This document shows positions 50,191-60,000 of a DNA stretch of 60,000 nt, in pieces (position 1 is the stretch's first letter; each line of letters opens with the position of its first letter). The stretch is taken from the NCBI GenBank assembly GCA_020137815.1, contig CM035356.1, positions 3,371,563 through 3,431,562 of the forward strand, read 5' to 3'. A program made the position numbers and the translations under genes. Source of the stretch: Hormiphora californensis (taxonomy: Eukaryota; Ctenophora; Tentaculata; Cydippida; Pleurobrachiidae). Below the pieces are notes generated by a model. It was given only the letters and a program-made list of their open reading frames with translations, did no database searches and had not been told where the DNA came from.

Positions 50191-50387
50191 GGGAGAAAAC
50201 AATCGTTCCGATCCAGGACCTCTGGTTCAGGTTACAGCTATTTACCCCTGACACTTCAGGGGGATCAATGACGGCTATTCCCTGAGATTACAAGAAAATT
50301 ATCCGGGAATAGCCAATATAATAGCCCTCAGGTCTCAGGGACAAATAGCCGTGACCTGGTCCTGAGATTCAGACACGATTGTTTTCC
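50191..50387. mobile_element. Full-length form of the CAGTCGTG hairpin family (copy 6)
   Basis: Ends are inverted: GGGAGAAAACAATCGT on the left and ACGATTGTTTTCCCC on the right. Inside are GACGGCTATTCCCTGAGA, a complementary CGGGAATAGCC, and CAAATAGCCGTGACC. The 50-bp copies look like this element reduced to its two ends. It lies 45 bp beyond the stop of the four-module gene. Confidence 0.8.
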
Positions 50388-50432
50388 CCAATCAGATTTA
50401 GATAGAATTGTAGATCACCCAGCGCAATTAGC

Positions 50433-53400
50433 TTACTTCTTTGCTACCTTTCCTTTCCGAAGCTTGTGGAAGGCCTTGCTGGTGGTGGTTAGTTGGATCA
50501 GGTACCAGCTATGGACGTCCATTGGTATATCATGACGATTATTGTTACCTAGGAGACAGAGATTCAGCCATGTTCTAGGCTATGTGCGTCTATGATCTAG
50601 ACAACATGCTGTTGGGCCGAATATGACTTGTAGAATTCTAAGTTGTTAGGAATTAATAGTTGAAACTTTAATATAATGGCAAACCTTTTACAGCGGATGT
50701 AGTATCAGCCGACAAGACCACACACCATCCCAACTCTCCGACCTTCTGGAGAATGTGACAGCATATTGACTTGCCAACTTGACTATCACGTTTGTTGCGA
50801 CCTGAAGTTAAGCAGTTTTTCAATGGAATTTCTCAACAACGTGGACGACCTGCACCGGTGAGAATATGAAAACTACACTCTAGTTTGATAGAAATGTCTG
50901 TATCATTTGACATGTTACCATGGTAATGCATCATGTTCCCATGGTAATGTATCAATATCATACCATCCCAAATGTTGAGGTCGTTGAGGGTGAATTCTAC
51001 TGACTTCAAAAACTCCCTCTCCTTCTGAATTCCCTCAGGTCCAACCCTGTTGCTAAGGACGCTCCGGACAGCGTTAACAAATATCTGGGGCCCGTTGATT
51101 ATCCTAACTTTATCGTTCTGAAAGATACCCATTTTTTTTGATAGCAATTCACGTGACTGTGAATAGTAGGCCCGATATTTTTTGTTTACGATAACATAAC
51201 AACCGATCTTCATCCCAGAATTGATCCACTTCTTGACGCATTTTACCTCATCGAAGCTGAGACAGACAACTTTGACCCTCCTAGCTGGACCCTTCTTGAA
51301 GGTCAGCGTTGTTTTCTCAATTAGTTCTGGGTGGCACTCAATAGACGCGTGGATCTTGAAACCCTGCAAAGCAAAATATTCGTAAAGGGGAGGTTGCCAT
51401 GCCAACAGGGGGTGAAATAATAATCACAATTTATTAATTTGGAGACGATTTATCAGTCAATTGAAGAACTGACCCGTGCGTAGAGCAGTTCTAGCATGTC
51501 GCACATAAAGTATCGTGTCTTGATTGCTTCCGTGCTCTCACACCACCAGGGCTTTTCAGCCAGCACAAACTCATGGCCACCGCTCTTCTTGTAGTCGTTC
51601 ATCAGACCAGGCTTCCATATCTTCATTATGATCTGCAGAAGGATGTGTGTGTGGGTGACGTGTGGGCGACATGTGGGTGAAGTCCCTGCAGCTATTGTGC
51701 ATAATACACTGCATATCATTATGATCTGGATGGATTAGCTCTTAAAACTCGATAGTTTAAATTTGTTAGTGTAACCAATATTTGTCTAGTGTAACCAATA
51801 TCATCCACGAATATCATCAACAAGCTCACCTCTTTCAGATCGTTTATAAGTTGAGTGTCGGAACAATGAATGACCCTGAGTTTATCTTTCTCGCTCAGGG
51901 ATAGTGACAGGAAGGTGGCGTGTAGGGAATCCCAGTCGAAGGGAGATGTCGGCTCGTATTGGAATATCAGGGAGTCTCTGAAGTATATAATAGTTGTTGA
52001 GTTGAGGGAGCTGCAACTTCTTCGCCTGCAGCTTACTCAACAAGATGAAGGTTTGGTGACATAGACACCTGGCGCGACCCTCGCACAGGTGTCTATGTCA
52101 CCAAGATGAAGGTGTGGAATTAGTACTGCCCTCTCTGAACCGGGCCGACTAGTGTGCACGACATGACACGCGATGCAGTTGCTGAAATGTACCTGTGGTT
52201 TTTTATCCGGGCAGAAGTAACAAGATTCCAGTTTCTTTGGGTGAGCAGTAGAGTGAGCTGATGGAGAAGGGATCGGGCGGAGAATGCTAGTTTCTTGTTA
52301 CACCAGGGACCTCCATTCAGGATGAGAATATATCCAGAAGGCAGAGAAATCTCCTGAATGATGACATTATTTAGCGGGTATGTATAGTCAATTCACCAAC
52401 TCTATACTAGCTGGTATGTATTTCGTTGTGTCCTGCCTGTGAAACCAGTAATAAAGCTAACAACAACAAACTAAGAACCTCTTCTTCGGATCCGTTGAGG
52501 CTGTCTCAGGGATGTAGCACAGCTACGGCTACGTTCCCCGGCCCCAGCCTAAGAACTAACAACAAACAAACCTTGCTAATTCCGTAGTAACTCAGTAAAA
52601 CCAAGTGTATTGCAACACTAACCTTGCTAATTCCGTAGTGCCAGGTGTTGGTGATGAGCTGTGTGATGGCGAGTTTGTTTGAGAGGCTACAGTTAGCCAG
52701 TTGGAGTTGGTTGTTGTGAGATATTGTTACTGACATGAACTGGGATCTCCTCTCTTCCTCGTGCTGGTCACCTGCAAATCATGGGACTGTTTTTAATACG
52801 GGCGTTTGGAAAGGAAAAGCTTAAAGTTCTAATTCTGGGCGGCTGTTGAAAACTTTCAACAGAGAGTGAGAGCCCCCAGGGGGGGGTAGATGAGGTGGCG
52901 GTGGGGGCCTTATCTACGCCAAGTGAGGACTTTCGTTTACCTCTTGGTGGCTTCTCTGTGAAGAACAGGGTACTGAGTTCAAAGTACCGGGCTAGGTCCG
53001 TAGCTAGAATAAGTTGAAATCCATTCTTATCAAGACGATCGATTAGCTTCAGAATCAAAAAGTGCACCTAAAACAAGAAAACATGTTTAATGTTTTTCGA
53101 GCTGCATGCTTCCTTTTTCTAGTTTCTTCAATCATGTTATTTGTTCTAAGCTGTAATTCGAAGCTTACATTTCTAGACAGCTACTGCCTATTATATATTC
53201 CTGCCAACTACTTATCAATTAGTTAATTAATTAATTGATTGCAATTAAAATAATACCTGTAAGGCGAACTCGTTACTAAAGGAGAACCAGAAAGGAGAAC
53301 CATTTAGCTTTATGTCACAGACCTCCTGATTGTAGTCATTCTTTACCTGGGCAATACCCGGCTTCCAAACACTCTTTATCACACTCACTATCTGCAGGTG

Positions 53401-54444
53401 GAGAGAGAAATATGTTTGTTTGTTTGAGTGTTTGTTTGTGTTTGTTTTTTTCTGTGTCACTATACCACCCACGAGATTAATTACACAAACTCTCTGCGTG
53501 TATAGAGCAGGAATTCTCCCACCTCAATTCTTATCACCCTCTGCTGCAGCACCCCACACACCACCGCAACTTTTAACAATTTCTATCGGTTCAAGTAAAT
53601 AGCCGTGACCTGAATCTGAGGTCCAGTCACGACTGTTTCCCCACTCTACTTACCACACTATACGCTTCTGGTGTGGGGTGAATCACTTGTAATGTTCGGG
53701 GCTCTCGGAGGGTTATTCCAAAATATCGAAGCATAGAAATGGGATGTAACACGCCACGTTTAGCTCGATGTTTTAACTTTTTGATCTTTTGGATGACTGA
53801 AATAAGGAAACCAATTTATAATTAGTAAAACAAGGCATATGGGTAGCTACACTCGCTTACACCGGACTCGATATACACCGGATATCAGAATCCAATTCTT
53901 GACATCTGATCTAGATGATTCTAGAACTGATCTGATCTATAGAAGCTGAAAACTCTAAAAACCAGTAATTCTAACCTGTTCCAGGGTCATCATCATCCTG
54001 AGGTCCATCATCATGGGGTATTGTGATTGTCCTGGGACCATGCTGCTGAAGGGACCGATCAAATATCTCCCTCTTAGCCTTCTCCCCCTCACTGATCTCA
54101 GTGTTTACAACCACGGTTAGGCCGTTACTGAAGAACTGCGATATGGTCTTCTCACTTGGCGGTGATGACAGTTGCTCGAATACACCGATTAGTTGGGATA
54201 CAGGGTTGAAAGCGACGGTTGTTTTATTATCACCTTCCTCGTTCTGATCTCCTCCCGCCCCAGATCCTCCAGCCGGGGTTTGATCTGGGTTGGTCTCGGC
54301 AGCAGCTGGCGGACCAGTGATCGGGGGTGCCGCTGCGGGGACCGCCTCTTTACTCGGAGAAGGCGATTTATTCCTCCTAAGCACGGTATTGTTTGAGGGG
54401 TTTGCTAAGATAAACAACTCGTACCAACAGGTACAGCAAGTCAT
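50433..54444 (-). CDS. Protein of four tandem related modules, unnamed family
   Basis: Eleven exons, minus strand, join in frame to 707 residues: 54444-53976, 53796-53654, 53391-53257, 53067-52941, 52771-52623, 52353-52193, 51977-51830, 51632-51474, 51363-50964, 50801-50685, 50548-50433. The first 156 residues are Ala/Pro/Glu-rich and probably disordered. Four modules follow (about 157-291, 292-395, 396-560, 575-700). Each runs: a basic-hydrophobic strand (DKLRVIHC, NDKVRIING), a helix ending in W-x-x-G-I/L (SVWKPGI, NTWHYGI, KIWKPGL), an L-x-G-x-P-W segment, a helix, then G-F/W-x-L-x-x-S-x-D/E (GFQLILATD, GWCVVLSAD). The last module ends IPMDVHSWYL. No catalytic motif, signal peptide or membrane span was seen. 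Exon 1 could instead begin at an acceptor (54404) with an upstream exon. Confidence 0.75.
52540..52650. repeat. Short tandem duplication overlapping an exon end
   Basis: ACCTTGCTAATTCCGTAGT occurs at about 52570 and again at 52621, where it forms the 3' end of exon 5 of the four-module gene and its donor site. The copy is 50 bp downstream in the intron, so a duplicate splice donor exists. Confidence 0.75.
53594..53642. mobile_element. Short hairpin element, CAGTCGTG family (copy 7)
   Basis: AAATAGCCGTGACC and the inverted TCACGACTGTTTCCCC surround TGAATCTGAGGTCCA. It lies in intron 2 of the four-module gene, 12 bp from the exon 2 end. Confidence 0.85.
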
Positions 54445-54751
54445 ATATGTGCAATATAATTAAAGAAATTATGGGCCTCGGCCTCAATCTATAATAATAA
54501 TGGGCCTCAATCTATGATAATATAAAGTGTATCAATGCTTGTAATATGGTATCAAAATTAATAGCCTGAGGGTCATGCAAGATAGATTCCCAAGTTTCCT
54601 AAACTGCTTAAAGATGCTTTCTAAGTAAAGGTAAAAGAATGAATTACCTATTGTACGCTTGAAAAAAGGACATCTCAAGTTATATCGCAACATACACAAA
54701 ACACCATGTGTCGATATATGACAACCCACATAGTAAATGATATCTCATATG

Positions 54752-54850
54752 TTTGTGTGTGTGTGTGGGATGCTATATCTGTAAGCTGAGCGGGCAGTAA
54801 TCACACAGAGTTCATCAATGAGCGGGGTTAATTACTTGTGTATCTAATTA
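54752..54850 (-). repeat. Dispersed repeat ending in a CA/TG microsatellite (copy 2)
   Basis: Inverted copy of 4817-4934; shared blocks are TCAATGAGCGGGGTTAATTA and ATCTGTAAGCTGAGCGGG. Confidence 0.75.
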
Positions 54851-55136
54851 GTAAACTAATTAATTAAATACTTCTACAATACCGGACGTGTTATCAGATG
54901 AGGTTGCTACACTCATCATACAACACAAAATGTTCTGCTACGAGGACTATACTATAACAGTCAATATTGAACCGCGATAGAGACTGGTTACAAAAAGAGG
55001 AGAAGATGTTTGATGTGGATCAAGAGAAGAAGCTGTGGTTATATTTTATCATGTGTATAATATGGGCCCCTAGTTCAGCGGGATATGTTGATATGCTCAC
55101 ATGAAAGTTTGCTAGTCAAATAGGCATCATAGCTAG

Positions 55137-55326
55137 CTATGTAGTAAAGGCTTGATCACAATATGGTTTGAGCTTCACAAGAAAATTCCTCATAAACTGA
55201 TGAAGAGGTTCGCGATACAAATTCTTATGTTTATGGACCACATTCATGGCTTTTTCGTAAACTGAGACCTCAGCATTCATGTCAGGCTTTCCAATATTCA
55301 TATTGAATATGCAAATGTCCAGTATT
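55137..55326 (-). CDS. Terminal coding exon of an unidentified gene
   Basis: On the minus strand TTTTTTCTTAG precedes 190 nt open to a TAG stop. The translation contains ILDICIFNMNIGKPDMNAEV and NLYREPLHQFMRNFLVKLKP, a mixed charged/hydrophobic composition typical of a folded domain. No family was recognised and no upstream exon could be attached in the next 2 kb. It cannot be part of the four-module gene unless the stop is skipped. Confidence 0.4.
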
Positions 55327-56007
55327 CTAAGAAAAAACAACGAGTAAAAAGTATAGATATAAAGAAAACTGACTACTTAAGTGATTGAAAATGCAAGCAT
55401 AAGCTCAAAGCTGATAGAATTAATCAAAGAGAATGGAAATGAGTGTACAAAACAGAACAAAATGTTCTCCCATAAATATACCACTCAGCAATGAGGTGGA
55501 ATATACCGAATCCAGAGAGATAAAGGGATAGAAAGTGATGAAGAGATGGAGTGTGGAAGATAGAGAGATGGAGGGTGGAAGATAGAGAGATGGAGGGTAG
55601 CGGGTTGATGACAGCAACAACAGCAAGCTGAACTAGCTGCTGGAATGGAGTAAGAAAAGTTAGAATAAACATTAACTGTGTCACATCCAATCAAGTTCTT
55701 GATGTGTCTAACTTGTTGATATAATAGACCTCCAAGCTCCTTCTATTATAATCACCCAATCCCTATCAAGCTATTGTTTATCGGGGGGGGGGGGGTGTAT
55801 CTCTACCACATTTAGCTACCCCCCTCTCTCTCTAACTCACACACACTCAATCTCTCTCTCTCTCTCTAACTCACGCTCACTATCTCTCTCTGCTCTCTCT
55901 CCCGATGTAACCCAGTTTGTCCAAGTATTATAATAGCGTACCCACGTGCAATCAACAACAAACACAAACTGTTGCCAGTGTCTCAGAGTGAGTGTATGTG
56001 TGAGAGG

Positions 56008-56058
<51 letters not shown>

Positions 56059-56502
56059 GAGAGCACAAGTAACCGATTAATAACTGTTATTAAGTCGAAC
56101 AGCATAGGAGATCTCTGCTCTAGAGAATACCACGGGGGTTCAGGGAGAGAAGGAGGGAGTCAGAGAGTGAGAGAGTGAGAGAGAGGGAGAGAGAGAGTGA
56201 GATATAAAGAGGGAGAGAGAGATCACATAAGACGAAGATATAATCAAGTCTCGGCGATTTGTAAAGGCAAGATCAGTGGTTCAGAGGTACCGCCAAAATC
56301 TTGTAGTCTCCTACTACTAGAATATGATTCTTTTGAATCACAGGGACACAGGATCACCTATTTGTACAGCTCGCCAGCGTACAGTGATACCAATTGTGGT
56401 CATAGAAACCATTGAATCAAATAACAAGCACCCTTTCATCAAATCCATCTCTCCCACACAAACACAATCTCTCACAGCCTCTCTTTCTCTATTCCTCCCT
56501 CC

Positions 56503-56533
<31 letters not shown>

Positions 56534-56901
56534 CCTTACTAGTCACTGCCTTACCTCTACCAACCATAACGCAGAACATATATTAATGACTTAACATCAC
56601 AATCAACAACTCAATATCGGCGCGATGTACTATATCTCACATTGGCTGGTGGGCTCTAAGCCTAACTTCAAGGCGGACTTTAGGTGTAAAATCAAACTTT
56701 AAAACGACAGTTAGACTTCCAAATATGTCGTTTGCACAATCCTACACATCGAACCCAAAGAACGGATTAGCACTTTTTAATCGATATAGAAACGCAACCA
56801 ACTCTCGGTACGGCCGAAAACGCAAGTTCGCTGCGAGTAGGCGTGTGAAGAAAGCGCACAATTTTCCGGCCTTTCTCCCTGGCAATCCGCTCACGCTTAG
56901 A

Positions 56902-56957
56902 GCGTGATCACACCGGGATCTTCGAAAGAATTTTTTCGAAGATCCCGGTGTGATCAC
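56902..56957. mobile_element. Perfect short hairpin (MITE-like)
   Basis: GTGATCACACCGGGATCTTC and the inverted GAAGATCCCGGTGTGATCAC form a stem of about 26 bp with a loop of a few bases. The core CTCACACCGGG also occurs at about 8136 and 47786. Confidence 0.8.
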
Positions 56958-57863
56958 GCCCTTATAGTGTAGTCCTAAAGTCTGCAACCTCAACTTCTTC
57001 TGTGCCCAGCCACATTACATTTCCAACAAAGAGACTGAAGATAAAAGAGGAGTGTACGAGTCCTGTACGCATTTAATCATGCATGTTTATACTTTAACTG
57101 TAGTCTCTAGAACACACAGCTGCAATATTTCCAACTAAGAAAGTTTACTCAATTGCAATTGAATATGTGTGCTGCATAGGAAGAGATGCATGCGAACATA
57201 AGCCAAGCCATATATTATGAACTTTAAATTCGTATTATACGTTGGAACTTCTGAATTCTTAACTTCTGAAATCATTTAGACATCTAATGATCAGAAATCT
57301 AGGTTTCTGAAATCTGGGCAGTTGATCATTTCCAACCACGAGTTGCCTTTATCGTTGTTATCGAAAGATATTACGATTAGAAATTAGTCATTGGTCGGTT
57401 GATGATCATATTTTAAAAGACAATTCAAAGAGACTTCTTAGACAATAGTTCTAAAGGACTTTTAAAATAGTTCTAAGAGAATTCTACTTAAAGATAATTT
57501 TCAAAGACTTCAACGCAAAGAAATGCTTATCTAGAACTTCATGAGCAATTAGCTTACCGATTCCTGAGGTGCAGGTTTTTGACCCACCGTACCCCGTGCC
57601 AGCATTCAGAATCCAGGTTGTGTAACAAGGAGATACGACGTAATAGAGATTCGATACAATTGGAGATACGATAGATATTCGAGTTCCAAACAGAACAATT
57701 TTCTAATTTTTACTAATCTTTCTGGCTTCTATTAGTACAACGAGTAACAAACATCATGCGTCCGCATTTAACAGTCCTCAATATTGCAGCAGCCTTTATA
57801 CACACACATTAACTGAACACATCAGTCCATCACACCTTTGTATTCTGTGTGTCTTTGATCAAT

Positions 57864-57864
<1 letters not shown>

Positions 57865-57927
<63 letters not shown>

Positions 57928-57945
57928 CCCTCTCTCTCTCTCTCT
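57865..57945. repeat. (CT)n microsatellite
   Basis: Pure CT array with a CCCCCC break near 57925. Confidence 0.95.
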
Positions 57946-58369
57946 CCACTACCACCCGCATTACAAGATCCAGGACACACTCTCATATACATACAGCGGT
58001 AGGAGCGCGGTACGCATCGTCCTTCAACAAACACCATGTGGTCACATTAAACGAATGCATGAGGACGGATAGAGGGATAGAGAGATAAAAGATAGAGAAA
58101 GATAGGGAAGGAGAAAGAAAGAAGGGATTTTCTCTCTCCTATCACTTTCTCTCGTTCTATGTTTAACAGACTGCTTCCATAGAGGTGTGTGTAGATTTGT
58201 ATTATAACCATTTCACACTCTTCATGAACTTTTTTCAACTATCCCATTTGGCATGAACCGAGATCTGTCCATGACAAACAATACCTTTAATGTAAATAAG
58301 GTTCATACAGTACTTCACTGCCAGCATCAACGAAAAGATACCGAACGCCCACAACATTGCATAATTAAT

Positions 58370-59115
58370 CATTATTGGTGAAAATGGGCCCATTCTCAAC
58401 AAAACGCGCCTATTTTCGCTTGAAAGATCCCATCACGTGCCCATTTTCGCTTAACAGGAACGAACGCGTTTATTAAAAACGGGATGGGAATTGGTGATAC
58501 GGCTGATTCTAAGCGGAAATAGGCGCCCCTCATCAGAATGTCGCTCGGCAATTTCCGCATTGGCTCGGTGATTGGTTCGGTAACAACAGGTGGTTTGCCG
58601 AACCAGTGGCTCGGAGAGTCAAGGAGGTCGCCGAAAACTTAACGCACTGATGGGGGCCCCCCCCCCCCCCCCCCCCCCAAAATGTCGCTCGGCAATTTCC
58701 GCATTGGCTCGGTGATTGGTTCGGTAACAACAGGGTGGTTTGCCGAACCAGTGGCTCGGAGAGTCAAGGAGGTCGCCGAAAACTTAACGCACTGATGGCC
58801 CCCCCCCCCCCCCCCCCAAAATGTCGCTCGGCAATTTCCGCATTGGCTCGGTGATTGGTTCGGTAACAACAGGTGGTTTGCCGAGCCATGCGGCCTTGTG
58901 CGGTAAGTTTTCGGCGACCTCCTTGACTCTCCGAACCACTAGTTCGGCAAACCACCTGTTGTTACCGAACCAATCACCGAGCCAATGCGGAAATTGCCGA
59001 GCGACATTCTGATGGGGGGCGTTATGGGCGCGTTCGCCGTTCGAGCGAAAATGGGCGTGCATTGTTCAAAATGGGCTCGTTAATGCCCAAAACGTTCCCT
59101 TTTTCACCAAAATTG
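58370..59115. mobile_element. Large fold-back element with triplicated arm and poly-C spacers
   Basis: A block of about 140 bp starting ATGTCGCTCGGCAATTTCCG occurs at about 58538, 58681 and 58820, with C runs of about 22 and 19 bases between copies. An inverted copy (58885-59010) ends CGGAAATTGCCGAGCGACAT. The flanks (GGTGAAAATGGGCCCATT near 58377; AATGGGCTCGTTAATGCCC and TTTTTCACC near 59071-59108) are loosely inverted too. This looks like a TIR element whose left arm was amplified. Confidence 0.75.
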
Positions 59116-60000
59116 GTCGTTCGACCTTAGCTATGAGACATGTATATAAAGCAAGAAGAGGTTAACTAGTAGTTTGTGACTCGCTGTACTTACACTATTT
59201 AATATATGCCCACACACACACTCATGTGTCCAGCGTAATCACATGATACTATATCACATCTATCATAGCACTGGCAAGTGCCCCGGGCCCAAAAGGGGGG
59301 TGTGGGGGCGCAGCCCCCACCTTAAACGGGGGTGTGGGGGCAGAGCCCCCACCTTAGAAATACCCTCTAACTCAAAAAATAAAAGAGAGAGCACACGGAA
59401 CACTTCTACACACAAGCGCGTTAACCTGCCAGTGCTACTATATACCATTGCAAATTTCGGGGTTTTTGATGCTTTAAAAATGCATGTTCCAGATGAAGTA
59501 GAGGGATGAAATTTTGTACTCTAAGGGCCCTCATATAGGGGAAGAGGCATACAAAATTTCAGAATGATCGGATGTAAGGTAAAAATTTGCCAGAGGGGTC
59601 CCAAAATGCAAACATGTAAGGGAGGGGACGGGAGGGGAGGAGATTGAGTGTTCTCCTAAACCAGAAATAGTAGAGACTTGCCGTTTGGAACATTGATTCC
59701 TTGCATTATTTGGCGTGGTATAGGCTATGTGAAAACTTCGAAATCGCCATAGTTCATTAATTATTCATTAATTATTCATTAATTATTCATTTTAATAACT
59801 TAATTGCGTTATATCTCCACTTCGGCTCGTCCTAAAACGTTTTCATTGGTATATTCCGATTCAAAATAGTCGATTTATGGGGGGTCGTCCCCCAGACAAA
59901 AATTCGTATCTCGCACCGTTTAGCCGTTATTTGCATATTTATGCTCAAATTCATGATTTTATGCATACCCGTTAAAATGTCCACTTTGGCTGACCCTAGA
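59116..60000. other. Gene-free end of window
   Basis: Two copies of a GGGGGTGTGGGGGC(G/A)(C/G)AGCCCCCACCTTA-type block (59297-59354), each hairpin-forming, and about three ATTCATTAATT units (59752-59788). No coding exon was seen. Confidence 0.55.

Larger units (their letters stand above)
55327..58370. other. Gene-free repeat-rich spacer
   Basis: GA/CT arrays at about 55996-56062, 56158-56222, 56499-56534 and 57865-57945, a G run near 55783, and a perfect short palindrome at 56902-56957. No gene was recognised. Confidence 0.6.

Noticed and set aside
52772-52940. Read-through of exon 4 of the four-module gene to 52768
   Set aside because: A donor at AGAG|GTAAACG (52941) and an acceptor before 52771 give an in-frame joint that restores the module pattern; the read-through stops immediately after.
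57535-57640. Possible minus-strand exon reading NAGTGYGGSKTCTSGIG before a GTAAGC donor
   Set aside because: Very short, no convincing acceptor and no partner exons.

Overview
The window is nuclear DNA of an animal. The genes are split by short GT-AG introns and encode metazoan families (rhodopsin-type GPCR, UNC93, M14 carboxypeptidase, CFAP96/C4orf47, BTB-BACK, PLAT). The spacers are full of GA/CT microsatellites, poly-G/C runs and fold-back DNA transposons. A marine invertebrate, perhaps a non-bilaterian such as a cnidarian, would fit, but nothing here fixes the lineage. Exons were joined by eye from splice consensus, frame and protein similarity; no transcript or database search was available.

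Layout. 1-6243: repeat-rich spacer ending in two abutting fold-back elements. 6244-7239 (+): intronless 7TM receptor. 7240-13257: spacer with weak minus-strand exon candidates. 13258-14389 (+): secreted protein with two PLAT-like domains. It converges on 14804-17228 (-), a two-exon BTB-BACK protein. 18948-23569 (+): a very large acidic/Ser/Cys/Tyr/His-repeat protein whose 5' exon was not found. 23570-34371: about 11 kb with no recognisable gene, holding a piggyBac-type and a Tc1/mariner-type non-autonomous element. 34372-37890 (+): eight-exon metallocarboxypeptidase A with an apparent one-base frame slip. 38386-39726: a 1.34 kb near-perfect palindrome. 40083-43438: an LTR retrotransposon (minus orientation) with gag but no recognisable pol. 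43878-45125 (+): CFAP96. It converges, 116 bp apart, on 45242-48273 (-), a ten-exon UNC93-like transporter. 50433-54444 (-): an eleven-exon protein built from four tandem copies of one module. 55137-55326 (-): an orphan terminal exon. 55327-60000: repeats only.

The genes do not form a pathway. CFAP96 is a ciliary protein and the large repeat protein may be a cytoskeletal or ciliary scaffold, but that is inference. The most unusual content is the four-module protein, the Cys-pentapeptide/Tyr-repeat protein, the palindromic elements with clean target-site duplications, and a small hairpin family found in introns of four of the genes.
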